Source: Methanobacteriota archaeon (lineage in GTDB: Archaea; Thermoplasmatota; Thermoplasmata; SG8-5; JACRNV01). From it: 58,633 bases of DNA. This document shows positions 34,461 to 42,557 of this stretch, piece after piece. Position numbers and translations under genes: made by a program. Below the pieces are notes generated by a model that saw nothing but the letters and a program-made list of their open reading frames with translations, was not told where the DNA came from and searched no databases. Where the stretch lies: the NCBI GenBank assembly GCA_016214785.1, contig JACRNV010000049.1:1-58633 (forward strand), read 5' to 3'. Each line of letters starts with the position of its first letter. Positions within the stretch are counted from its first letter, which is position 1.

Positions 34461-35007
34461 GCCACAGGACGATTCCCCTATTCGTTTCGTCGTAGAATGC
34501 CGGATCCCTATCCTTTAGTTTGATGAAGGCGTGCGGCAACAACACCATGGGGGCCAGCCTCCTCCCGCCGACGATCACATTCTTCAGAGACCGCTTTATT
34601 TCTTCCGCATCCTCTGTTATCACCAGCAGGTCGATGTCGCTGTCCACTGTGTCTTCGCCCGAGGCGCAGCTCCCGAACAGGACTATCCTTCTGGCCTTGC
34701 CACTGATTGTCCTTATGACGTCGTTCAATTCCTGGATGGTCGTGAAAACCTTGAAATATTTTATGGCCGGATTTCTGGTCCTCGCCCTGTAATACAGGTT
34801 TCTCCCGCTCTTTTCCTTGTCTATCAATCCCGTGGTGGACAGTTCTCTCAGAACCCTGTGGCACCCTCCCACGCTGTTGTGCGTGAGCCCCGCGATCTCG
34901 CGGACGTAATGCTGCCTCTCCGGTGAGCGGGACAGATACGCCAGCACCTTCAAGGCCAGAGGGCTCAGATTCGTTTTTTCGAACATACGTTCGTTTTTTC
35001 GAACCAT
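34438..35007 (-). CDS. Winged-helix/MNT nucleotidyltransferase fusion (antitoxin)
   Basis: About 189 aa. Residues about 13-85 form a winged helix (LSPLALKVLAYLSRSP, REIAGLTHNSVGGCHRVLREL). It is fused to a minimal nucleotidyltransferase domain with the catalytic motif FGSCASGEDTVDSDIDLLV (GSx10DxD type). MNT antitoxins AMPylate their HEPN partner, and the fused DNA-binding domain would provide autoregulation. The start is ATG 35007 or 34986; a TATA-like GGTTTATTTG near 35032 puts the transcript start close to 35007. Two tandem palindromic elements overlap the start (34970-35004). Confidence 0.83.
   Translation of the reverse strand: MVRKNERMFEKTNLSPLALKVLAYLSRSPERQHYVREIAGLTHNSVGGCHRVLRELSTTGLIDKEKSGRNLYYRARTRNPAIKYFKVFTTIQELNDVIRTISGKARRIVLFGSCASGEDTVDSDIDLLVITEDAEEIKRSLKNVIVGGRRLAPMVLLPHAFIKLKDRDPAFYDETNRGIVLWRDDYERV
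34970..35004 (-). promoter_or_regulatory. Tandem palindromic elements at the MNT start
   Basis: Two identical 15-base copies of TTCGTTTTTTCGAAC (34970-34984 and 34990-35004) at 20-base spacing; each has TTCG/CGAA arms. They overlap the start codon region of the winged-helix/MNT gene and lie just after its presumed TATA box, so they could be the operator for its own winged helix. A tandem duplication by slippage is the alternative. Confidence 0.5.
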
Positions 35008-35144
35008 GCATCCACATATGCCTTGGTCAAATAAACCTATCGTCCGGCCTATCCACGCCGCAGGAGGTGCAGTCGAACGTCTGCACCGCTGCGTTGGCGC
35101 GAAGCTGCACCTTGGGGGTGATTTCATGTTCAATCATTCCAGTT

Positions 35145-35363
35145 TTACATCACTTCACCTTGATGGATGGGGCACTTATCCATTCCATCTTTACCATACA
35201 TACAATTCGCCGGCATGCATTCCAGCCTGTTGTACGGACATCTGTGCGTCTGAATATGATACATCAAATCCGCTTCCATCTTCGAATCGGTCACCGCAGA
35301 CACCTTCGCGGCGAATATATCGCCATCCCGCGCCCTCTTCTTTTTTCCGTATCTCTTAACCAT
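35145..35363 (-). CDS. Small Cys-rich protein, hypothetical
   Basis: A frame of about 72 aa with a basic start (MVKRYGKKKRARDGD) and a C-terminal cluster CPYNRLECMPANCMYGKDG...CP that could bind a metal. No family recognised. No strong ribosome-binding site, and the codon context is mixed, so it may be a genuine small metal-binding protein or chance. It lies between the MNT gene and the attC-like site. Confidence 0.4.
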   Translation of the reverse strand: MVKRYGKKKRARDGDIFAAKVSAVTDSKMEADLMYHIQTHRCPYNRLECMPANCMYGKDGMDKCPIHQGEVM

Positions 35364-35414
35364 GCGCATATGCCCAGAAAGGAGTAATTGCCTTAAGCCT
35401 TTGGCTCAGTCTAC

Positions 35415-35506
35415 ATTTAACGGTTGGCGGGTATCTGAAGCCCGCCCGATAAGGCGAATTTGGGCGAAGTGCCGAAGGCACGTAGCCAGATATGCGTCTG
35501 TTAGGC
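35415..35506 (-). other. attC-like recombination site 1
   Basis: Read on the minus strand: R'' GCCTAAC (35506-35500), which fits RYYYAAC; a left arm ending ATATCTG; a variable interior; a right arm starting CAGATA; and R' GTTAAAT (35421-35415), which fits GTTRRRY. The imperfect arm pairing and 92-nt length are as in integron attC sites. It begins 11 bases after the stop of an A+T-rich gene on the same strand, exactly as a cassette attC should. Confidence 0.7.
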
Positions 35507-35517
35507 GAAGAAGGTGT

Positions 35518-35886
35518 TTAATAAATGAGTTTCTTGAATGCTTCAACTTGTGATTCATTATGAAATCTTCCTTCTTGTTGCCATCTATTAATTGTTTCAA
35601 TGTCAAACTTTTTTTCAAAACGCTTAATCATGCGAATGGAATTCTTAGCAAGTTCTACTGCTGCTGTTTCGCCTCGAGCTAAGCTTTCGATTATATCCTT
35701 ATCGTTTATCTTATTTCTATCAATCTCCTAGTACCGAGCCAACGTCTCCAAAGATTGTCGATAATTTTCCCATGCCTGCTCACGGTTATAATCGATTAAT
35801 TTTGCTCGCTGCCCATTTACATAAATAGCATATATCAAACCGATAACACCTACAACTGCTCCAATGATGCCCACATATTCATACAT
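35518..35886 (-). pseudogene. Small membrane-anchored cassette protein interrupted by an in-frame TAG
   Basis: The frame runs from ATG 35886 (after GGTGAT) to TAA 35518, 122 codons, with an amber codon at codon 53 (35730-35728). Before it: one N-terminal membrane helix (GIIGAVVGVIGLIYAIYV) then a helical segment. After it: charged helices (ETAAVELAKNSIRMIKRFEK) ending KKLIY. Both halves keep protein-like sequence, so the stop is recent, a sequencing error, or read through. A+T-rich unlike its surroundings. It sits directly upstream of attC-like site 1. Function unknown. Confidence 0.55.
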
Positions 35887-36074
35887 GCCAATCACCTTTT
35901 TCACCTAACTCCGTCCTATTCGCATCATGTTCGCTTTTCCCTCTCACTCGGTGCAATAGATCATTCGGATTAGGATGCGCGCGCACCCTCGCCTCGTTTC
36001 CTTTCCATTCTCGCCGCGCCCTTCTCATGTTTTGGGCATACTTCTCGTGGATATTTAAATGTGTCTTTCACCAC

Positions 36075-36476
36075 TCATTTCTCCGCTTTCTCCAGCGCCT
36101 TCCTCACCCATTCCGGTATCGGGACGGACTTCCCCTTTCCGTCTGTGGCCACGTGGACGGCGTGGCCCGTCGCCACGACCTCGCCCCCCTCCTTCCTCCT
36201 TATCTCGTACTCAAGGCGCACGCTGCTCTTTCCTATCTTGGCCACCTTAGCGCCAATGGTTATCAGGTCGTCGTATTTCAGGGACTTCTCGTACGTGCAG
36301 CCGGTCTGCCTGATGACGAAATAGCAGCCCTTCGATTCCATGAGCTTGACCGGGATGCCGAGGGCGCGGAGCATCTCGGCGCCGCCAATCTCGAACCACC
36401 TGAAGAAGTGGATGCAGTTCGCCACGCCGAGCTGGTCTGTCTCGAAGTAGCGCACCCTGTGCGCGGTCTCGCGCAT
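36075..36476 (-). CDS. Acyl-CoA thioesterase (4-hydroxybenzoyl-CoA thioesterase/YbgC type)
   Basis: A 133-aa hotdog-fold thioesterase: VRYFETDQLGVANCIHFFRWFE carries the catalytic Asp of the YbgC/4HBT group, and LKYDDLITIGAKVAKIGKSS the central helix-strand. Predicted to hydrolyse acyl-CoA esters; substrate unknown. Its ATG follows directly on the TAG of the aminotransferase upstream, and that gene in turn follows metF the same way, so all three form one operon. Confidence 0.87.
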   Translation of the reverse strand: MRETAHRVRYFETDQLGVANCIHFFRWFEIGGAEMLRALGIPVKLMESKGCYFVIRQTGCTYEKSLKYDDLITIGAKVAKIGKSSVRLEYEIRRKEGGEVVATGHAVHVATDGKGKSVPIPEWVRKALEKAEK

Positions 36477-37547
36477 CTACGCCCCCTCCACCATCGGCTC
36501 GAGCGCGCGAAGGCTCGCCCTGAACTTCTCCGGCAATGTGCCGCACGTGAAGCGCACGTAACCCTCCAGACCGAGGTATTTCCCCGGCGCCAGCAGCACG
36601 CCGCGCTTTAGCGCCTTCCGGCAGAAGTCGACCGACTTCGTCCCTGGCGGCAATTTAGGGAACGATATGTTTGCCTCGTCGGGGCGAGTCCACCTGAACG
36701 TGCGCTGGCGGGCCATCCAGTCATCGAGTGCGGAAAGATTCTCGGAGACTATCTTGCGCGCCCGGGCGAGTATCCCGTCGCGCTTCTCAAGCGCCGCCAC
36801 TGCGACGAGCTCGCTCATCCCCGCGCAGATGACGGTCGTGTAGTCCTTGACGCGCTGCATTTTCATAGGGAGAGGGCCGTGCGCGAAGGCCCATCCGACG
36901 CGCGCTCCTCCCATCCCATAGGCCTTGGACAGGCTGTTCGTGCTGACGGCGTTTTCGCTTAGATGGAAGGCCATCGGCGGCGGACGGGGGTTGAACTCGC
37001 GGTAGACCTCGTCCATGACGAGCAGGGCCCTGTGCCTCTCGACGGCGTCGCAAATCTCTTGCAGCTGCGGCTCCCTGGCCATCCTGCCGCTCGGGTTGTG
37101 CAGATTGGTGAGGAAGACGGCCTTCGCGCCCTTCCCCAGTACGTCCTCGAGGATGTGCATCTCGACGTCGAAGCTGGCCGACGGCCTGCGCCTCAGGGGG
37201 ATTATCTTGCAGCCGAGCAGCGCGGGCATCCGGAGGACCGGCAGATAGCAGGGCGTTTCGGCGGCGACCTTGTCGCCCGGCTTCAGGAACGCCGCGGCCG
37301 CCAGGTAGTTCGCCTCCTGGCACCCGCACGAGACAGTTATGCTCTCGTCCTTCACACCATAGACATCGGAGAGCAGCTTCCTGAGCGCCTTGCTCCCCCC
37401 GACCTCGGCGTACATCATGCTTAGCCTCTCGATTTTAATGCCAAGGTCGGCGATGTCCACCGGCGCGATTGCGCTGGTAGCGAGGTCGTGCGGGGCGCCG
37501 GCGTTGGCGACGAGCCAGTCCACGAGGTCGAACCGGGGCAGCTCCAT
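36477..37547 (-). CDS. Class I/II PLP-dependent aminotransferase
   Basis: A 356-aa fold type I aminotransferase. Visible are VSCGCQEANYLAAAAFL (cofactor phosphate region), FLTNLHNPSGR (the NPxG substrate/cofactor motif), LLVMDEVYREF (PLP Asp/Tyr) and STNSLSKAYGMGGARVGWAF (Schiff-base Lys and Arg). Substrate unknown. It lies directly between metF and a thioesterase with no intergenic bases, hinting at linkage to methionine or one-carbon metabolism. Confidence 0.87.
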   Translation of the reverse strand: MELPRFDLVDWLVANAGAPHDLATSAIAPVDIADLGIKIERLSMMYAEVGGSKALRKLLSDVYGVKDESITVSCGCQEANYLAAAAFLKPGDKVAAETPCYLPVLRMPALLGCKIIPLRRRPSASFDVEMHILEDVLGKGAKAVFLTNLHNPSGRMAREPQLQEICDAVERHRALLVMDEVYREFNPRPPPMAFHLSENAVSTNSLSKAYGMGGARVGWAFAHGPLPMKMQRVKDYTTVICAGMSELVAVAALEKRDGILARARKIVSENLSALDDWMARQRTFRWTRPDEANISFPKLPPGTKSVDFCRKALKRGVLLAPGKYLGLEGYVRFTCGTLPEKFRASLRALEPMVEGA

Positions 37548-38465
37548 CTACAATTCCTTCCTCAGACGGCCGATTATCGAGCGGGCCATCTCGACGTCAT
37601 TCAAGATAAAGAGGTGCACGCCGGGCGCGTCCATCTCCGCCAGGCGCCGGCAGAGGTCGACCGTGAACGAGAGGCAAATCTCCTCCCCCTCGGTATCGCC
37701 CGCACCCTTCAAGGCTTTCTTCAAGGCCGGTGGGACGCTGGCGCCAAATGTCTTCTCAGCCGCCTGAACGTGCTCGGCCCTGCTCAGAGGCCTGACACCT
37801 GGGATTACTGGGATTCGTATGTCGGCTGCGCGCAGACGCCTGAGGTATTTCTCGTAGAGCTGGGGCGTGAAAAACATCTGCGTGATGGCGAAGTCCGCCC
37901 CCGCCTTCGACTTCGCGCCCATGACCCGGCGCTCCTCGGCCCACGGCCTCTCTGGGTACCCGGCGACGCCGATGCAGAATGTCGAGGGCTCGCCGCTCCT
38001 GCGCGCGCAATTGTCTCCGGGCATCGGGAGATACTGGCCCTTGTTCATGCCCGCTATCTGCCTGACCAAGTCGGACGCGTACTTGTTGCGCCCTTTTCCC
38101 GCCGGAGGCCTGGGCGGGTCCCCCGCGACTGGGTCGCCCATGACGGCGAGGATGTTCGTTATCTCGAAGTACTTGTGGTCGACGAGGAGGTTCTCGGTCT
38201 CGCGCATCGTCAAATCGCGGCTGCGGAAGTGGACGAGCGGCGTGAGACCGTAGCGCTCGGCTATCATGTACCCTATCGGCACCGTGCCGCCGCGCATGCT
38301 GCCGCCTGCGCCCTTCGTCACGCTGACAAAGTCCGGTCTGAGGCGCTTCAGGGCCGCGAGCTTCCCGAGGATGTGATTCGGAGAAGTGCCGTTGCGCGGG
38401 GGGAATACCTCCACCGAAACGGAGAACCTGCCGGCGATGATGTCCGTTATGCGCTCCTGAGCCAT
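37548..38465 (-). CDS. metF: 5,10-methylenetetrahydrofolate reductase
   Basis: A 305-aa MetF-type flavoprotein (TIM barrel). It has FSVSVEVFPPRNGTSPNHI (N-terminal folate/flavin region with catalytic Glu), DFVSVTKGAGGSM, TPLVHFRSRDLTM, AVMGDPVAGDPP and GADFAITQMFFTPQLY. It reduces methylene-tetrahydrofolate (or a pterin analogue in archaea) to the methyl form. It begins the operon with the aminotransferase and thioesterase; its stop directly abuts the next start. Upstream is the M29-like gene, divergent. Confidence 0.92.
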   Translation of the reverse strand: MAQERITDIIAGRFSVSVEVFPPRNGTSPNHILGKLAALKRLRPDFVSVTKGAGGSMRGGTVPIGYMIAERYGLTPLVHFRSRDLTMRETENLLVDHKYFEITNILAVMGDPVAGDPPRPPAGKGRNKYASDLVRQIAGMNKGQYLPMPGDNCARRSGEPSTFCIGVAGYPERPWAEERRVMGAKSKAGADFAITQMFFTPQLYEKYLRRLRAADIRIPVIPGVRPLSRAEHVQAAEKTFGASVPPALKKALKGAGDTEGEEICLSFTVDLCRRLAEMDAPGVHLFILNDVEMARSIIGRLRKEL

Positions 38466-38585
38466 CGCATCTGCACAATGGCGCGGATATAAAAGGGTGA
38501 TGAGTTATAGATATATATCAAGGCGATGTACATCCAGGGAAAAAGATGATATTCCCCCGCCCCTTGCACCCGCCAGGTGAAATGA

Positions 38586-39581
38586 ATGGAGGCCAGGGAC
38601 GCCGCGAAGAACGCCCTCCTGAACGTGCTGGAGGCCGCGCCGGGCGAGAGGATCGTTGTCGTATGCGACGACAAGCTCATAGACATCGGCCGGTCGTTCG
38701 CCGAGGGCGCGCTCGACATCGGGCTGTGGACGCGCATAGTCGTCCTGGACTCGAGCCAGACGAGGCACGAGGTGCCGGCGAACCTGCACGAGATATTCGC
38801 ATCCCAGAACCCGGACATATTCATCAACCTCCTCAGGGGGACGACCGAGGAGACGCCCTTCAGAATCAAGGTCACGAAGATGGAGACCCGCCGCAGGGTG
38901 AGGCTCGGGCACTGCCCCGGCGTAACGTACGAGATGCTCACCGACGGCGCGCTTGCGCTCGATTCCGAGAAGTACAAGAAGATGCAGATATTCGCCGACA
39001 AGCTCATGATGCGGCTCGGCGGCATCGCCAGCATCTCGATAACAGACCCGAACGGCACAGACCTGAGGCTCGGCGTCGAGGACAGGGCGTTCTTCACCGA
39101 CACGAAGGTCGACTGGAAGACCCTGAAGTGGATGAACCTCCCGGTCGGCGAGGTCATCGTCGCACCGATAGAGAACGCCGCGGGCGGCAGGCTGTTCTGC
39201 GACTCGGCCATAGGGGGCATCGGAAAGCTCACAACCCCCGTCGAAATCGAGATCAAGGACGGAAAAGTCGAAAAGCTCGGCGGCGCGGGGGAGACCGGCG
39301 CGCGCATAAAGAAGGCCCTTGACACCGACGCATGGTCGAACGTCATCGGGGAGTTCGCGTTCGGGATCAACCCATCGGCGAGGTTCAGCGACGAGTTCCT
39401 CGAGACGGAGAAGATACTCGGGACGTGCCACATCGCCTTCGGGAACAACGTCGACTTCCCCAGCGGGCGCAACTGCTCGATGAACCACATGGACTTCCTC
39501 TTCATGAGGCCGACCGTGCGCGCGACGTATAAGACGGGAGAGACGTTCCTGGTGGTCAAGGACGGGAAGTTCGTCATCTAG
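38586..39581 (+). CDS. M29-like aminopeptidase family protein
   Basis: A 331-aa protein with the peptidase M29 (leucyl/thermophilic aminopeptidase) C-terminal blocks GEFAFGINPSARFSD, GTCHIAFGNNVDFPSG and NHMDFLFMRPTV, which contain the metal-ligand Glu/His/Asp residues. The N-terminal half (GERIVVVCDDKLIDIG) is the Rossmann-like portion. Slightly shorter than typical M29 enzymes (about 370-410 aa). Predicted cytoplasmic aminopeptidase with two divalent metals. Transcribed divergently from metF. Confidence 0.82.
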   Translation: MEARDAAKNALLNVLEAAPGERIVVVCDDKLIDIGRSFAEGALDIGLWTRIVVLDSSQTRHEVPANLHEIFASQNPDIFINLLRGTTEETPFRIKVTKMETRRRVRLGHCPGVTYEMLTDGALALDSEKYKKMQIFADKLMMRLGGIASISITDPNGTDLRLGVEDRAFFTDTKVDWKTLKWMNLPVGEVIVAPIENAAGGRLFCDSAIGGIGKLTTPVEIEIKDGKVEKLGGAGETGARIKKALDTDAWSNVIGEFAFGINPSARFSDEFLETEKILGTCHIAFGNNVDFPSGRNCSMNHMDFLFMRPTVRATYKTGETFLVVKDGKFVI

Positions 39582-39636
39582 GCATCCGGCGGCTCCCGAG
39601 AAAAGTATATATCATACGAGGGCATGAGGGGGTTGC

Positions 39637-41151
39637 TTGACGCATGGCGAGTCCGCTAAGAGGTTCACTCTCGACACCTTCTGGGCGCTCCTAAGCCTGG
39701 CGACTATGATAGGTGTGGGCATCATTATCGGCATATTGATTGGTAATCTCGGCACTGGCAAGATCGGTCTCGGCACTTACTCGATGGTCTTGACGGTTTG
39801 GACAATAGTATATGTCACAGCCGGCTTTGGCATCCCCAACACTGTCATCAAATTCGTGGCGGAGTACAAGGATAACAAGGAGGAGCGCGACTCGATCGTC
39901 TCCACGTCCATCGTCACAGGGGTGGCGATGGGTGTTTCGACCTCAATCGCCCTGTTCCTCTTATCTTGGTACATCGAAGCGCTCTTTGGGATGCCGAATC
40001 TCGGATTTTTGCTGAGGATGGTATCCCTAGCTTTTCCATTCATTGTCATAAACGACATTTTTATCGGCATCCTCAACGCCCGAAGGATGATGAGGCACTA
40101 TGCGATATTCGAGGTCTTCAGGAGGGGGAATCTTCTGGTCTATACGATAGCGTTCGTGTGGCTCGGTCTGGGCATCCCCGGAGCCGTGATGGCCCTGGTC
40201 CTGTCCCCCATGTCTGCGAGTGTCGTTGCGATAGCATACCACTCCAAGCTTTTCACGTTCAGACTAAAGAGCTTTAGAGCGCGTGTAAAAAGGATCGTTA
40301 AGTTCAGCGGTCAGCTTTACATGTCGAGCAGTGTCGAGTTGGTGAACGCGCAGGCCGCGACGATACTCATAGCGGGTTTCATGAAGTCCGCGGATGCCGT
40401 TGGCACGTACGCTACGGCCCTCATGCTCTTCACTCTGCTGGTCGTCCTCTCCCAGGCCATACAGAGGGTGACCTTTCCAGCATTTTCAACGTATTTTGGC
40501 CAGGGGAATGGGGAGCTTGTGGAACGCATGACCAAAATAATCATCAGGTTCACCTTTGTCCTGCTTTCGATAGCCAGCCTAATACTAATTTTCTTCGTCG
40601 ATGATATAATAAGGGTTATATTCCCAACAAAATACGAATACCTCGCCGCTGTGACGCCCTTGAGGTTCTTGGCGGTCATTGGCGTGATATATGGGATGAT
40701 GGTCGCAATTGGATCCATTTTCACCTCGGCAAACCGACCCGACATATCTCTTAAGATAGCCATCTTCCAGGCAATCTTCAACGTGTCTGTTGCGGTGCTT
40801 CTGATTCCAATCTCCTATACCATCCTGGGCATCCAGATCGGCGGGGTAAATGGTGCAACGATTGCGTTCGGGCTGACGCTTTTTCTCACAGTCATCATCT
40901 TCTTTGTGTTGATGAAGAGCATGTTGAGATTCAATCTGGGGCTTAGGTTTGTCATCGTTGGCTATATACTCTTCCTTGCCGTCGTGACCGCTGGATTCTT
41001 TTTGACATCCTACCTTGGATTCGAAGGTAACCTCGTTGGCGCCATCCTCATTCCATTGTACTCGGCAGGTCTGTTGTATTTCGGCCTTGTCTTCAAGGGC
41101 GGGCTGCAAGCCGTCATTGAAATCCTAGGGTTTCGACGTCCGAGCACCTGA
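39637..41151 (+). CDS. Polysaccharide flippase (MATE/Wzx-type) membrane protein
   Basis: A 504-aa integral membrane protein with about 12-14 hydrophobic helices and the MOP-superfamily feel of O-antigen/polysaccharide exporters (FWALLSLATMIGVGIIIGI, GIPNTVIKFVAEYK, FVDDIIRVIFPTKYEYL). Predicted to flip lipid-linked glycans to the outer face. A TTG at 39637 after GAGGGGG is the likely start; a TATA-like AAGTATATATC lies near 39606. It is convergent with the glycan operon, whose products would supply its substrate. Confidence 0.85.
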   Translation: MTHGESAKRFTLDTFWALLSLATMIGVGIIIGILIGNLGTGKIGLGTYSMVLTVWTIVYVTAGFGIPNTVIKFVAEYKDNKEERDSIVSTSIVTGVAMGVSTSIALFLLSWYIEALFGMPNLGFLLRMVSLAFPFIVINDIFIGILNARRMMRHYAIFEVFRRGNLLVYTIAFVWLGLGIPGAVMALVLSPMSASVVAIAYHSKLFTFRLKSFRARVKRIVKFSGQLYMSSSVELVNAQAATILIAGFMKSADAVGTYATALMLFTLLVVLSQAIQRVTFPAFSTYFGQGNGELVERMTKIIIRFTFVLLSIASLILIFFVDDIIRVIFPTKYEYLAAVTPLRFLAVIGVIYGMMVAIGSIFTSANRPDISLKIAIFQAIFNVSVAVLLIPISYTILGIQIGGVNGATIAFGLTLFLTVIIFFVLMKSMLRFNLGLRFVIVGYILFLAVVTAGFFLTSYLGFEGNLVGAILIPLYSAGLLYFGLVFKGGLQAVIEILGFRRPST

Positions 41152-41176
41152 GTTCGCCCGATGCACGGGCAGGAGG

Positions 41177-41935
41177 CTACTTCAGCACCTTCTCAAGCTG
41201 CTGCCTGAACGGGAAGTTTATCAGCACGCCCCTTGCCGGGCCGTGGTAGACGACCATGCTCCCTGCGGCGACGGCGGACGCTCCCGCCGCGACGGCCTTG
41301 CCGAAATCGTCGACCTTGCCCGCGCCCCCGCTGGCTATGATAGGAATGGTGACTGAAGTCGACACCATATGGATGAGGTCCGTGTCGTACCCCTCCCACG
41401 TGCCGTCCCTGTCTATCGAGGTGAGCAAAATCTCGCCGGCACCCAGGCTCTCCGCCTTCTTGGCCCATTCGACGGGGTCGAGCCCCGTGTTCTTGGTGCC
41501 GCCATGCGTGTAGACCTTGTAGGCGCCAGCCCATGTCTTCTTCACGTCGATGGCTACGACTATGCTTTGATTGCCGAACAGTTCCGCGCCCCTTGTAATG
41601 AGCGTCGGGTCCGTGACCGCATGGCTGTTGATCGCCAGCTTCTCGACGCCGAGGCTGAAGATGCGCTTCATCTGCTCTATATTTTTAATGCCGCCGCCGT
41701 AAGTGAAGGGCATGAAGCACTCTGTTGCTATCTTCGTTATTATCTCGAAGGGAGGCTCGCGCTGGACCTTGCTCGCGTTGATGTCGAGGAAGATGAGCTC
41801 GTCCACTTCCTTCTCGTTGTATATCATGACCGCGTTGACCGGGTCCCCCACGTAATTGGGGTCCTTGAATTTCACAGTCTTCACCAGCCTCGAGCCATCG
41901 AGGAGCAGGCACGGCATCACCCGGGTCTTGAGCAT
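41177..41935 (-). CDS. HisF-like cyclase subunit (WbuZ type) of a sugar amidotransferase
   Basis: A 252-aa HisF-fold TIM barrel. In histidine-pathway HisF the N-terminus reads IPCLDVDNGRVVKG with a catalytic Asp; here it is [14 protein letters not shown], so that Asp is Leu. The second Asp is kept ([10 protein letters not shown]) as is [15 protein letters not shown]. This pattern and the neighbours (HisH-like plus an N-acetyl sugar amidotransferase) match the WbpG/WbuXYZ set, where HisH/HisF provide ammonia to make an acetamidino group. It is the last gene of the glycan operon, 1 base after the HisH stop. Confidence 0.87.
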   Translation of the reverse strand: MLKTRVMPCLLLDGSRLVKTVKFKDPNYVGDPVNAVMIYNEKEVDELIFLDINASKVQREPPFEIITKIATECFMPFTYGGGIKNIEQMKRIFSLGVEKLAINSHAVTDPTLITRGAELFGNQSIVVAIDVKKTWAGAYKVYTHGGTKNTGLDPVEWAKKAESLGAGEILLTSIDRDGTWEGYDTDLIHMVSTSVTIPIIASGGAGKVDDFGKAVAAGASAVAAGSMVVYHGPARGVLINFPFRQQLEKVLK

Positions 41936-41936
41936 C

Positions 41937-42548
41937 TCACACCAGCTCCGCGAAGTTCTGCAGGAGCTTCATGCCGAACTTGTGGCTCTTCTCGGGGTGG
42001 TACTGCACGCCCCTGATGTTCCCCTTCACCAGCGACGAGCAGAAGTCGGCGCCGTAGCCCGTCGTCGTCAGCACGTTCTCCTCCCTGTCGCACTTGACAT
42101 AGAAAGAGTGCACGAAGTAGAAGCGCGGCTCCTCGTACATGCCCTCGAAGAGCGGGTCAGCGCGCCTTACCTCGACGGTATTCCAGCCCATATGGGGGAC
42201 TTTCATCGCCTTGTCCTGGAAGCTGAAGCGCACGGTGTCGGCGTCGATCCATCCAAGGCCCTGAATCGAACCCTCCTCGCTGCGCCTTGTGATTACCTGC
42301 ATGCCGAGGCAGATGCCGAGGATCGGCGTCTTTTGGGCGAGGACCTTCTCGTTGAGAATGGGAGCGAGCCCCTTCTCGTTCAGGTTCCGCATGGCGTTGT
42401 CGAACGCGCCAACGCCTGGCAAAATGAGCTTGTCCGCTTTCTCGATGGTCGCTCGGTCAGATGTTATGACCGCGTCGGCCTTGACCTTCCTGAGCATGTT
42501 GTGAATCGAGCCCAGGTTCCCCATGCCATAATCCACTATTGCTATCAT
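41937..42548 (-). CDS. HisH-like glutamine amidotransferase (WbuY type)
   Basis: A 203-aa class I glutamine amidotransferase. The nucleophile Cys sits in ILGICLGMQVIT, and the His/Glu pair in GVQYHPEKSHKFG completes the triad; VDYGMGNLGSIHNML is the HisH N-terminus. It releases ammonia from glutamine for the HisF-like and amidotransferase partners flanking it. Intact catalytic residues and tight packing support an active complex. Confidence 0.9.
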   Translation of the reverse strand: MIAIVDYGMGNLGSIHNMLRKVKADAVITSDRATIEKADKLILPGVGAFDNAMRNLNEKGLAPILNEKVLAQKTPILGICLGMQVITRRSEEGSIQGLGWIDADTVRFSFQDKAMKVPHMGWNTVEVRRADPLFEGMYEEPRFYFVHSFYVKCDREENVLTTTGYGADFCSSLVKGNIRGVQYHPEKSHKFGMKLLQNFAELV

Positions 42549-42557
42549 CGCAGGTGC

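Noticed and set aside
35887-36074. Possible gene or promoter region between the cassette gene and the thioesterase
   Set aside because: No credible reading frame; it contains only the ribosome-binding region of the cassette gene and a GTTAGGT box that may or may not mark a cassette border.
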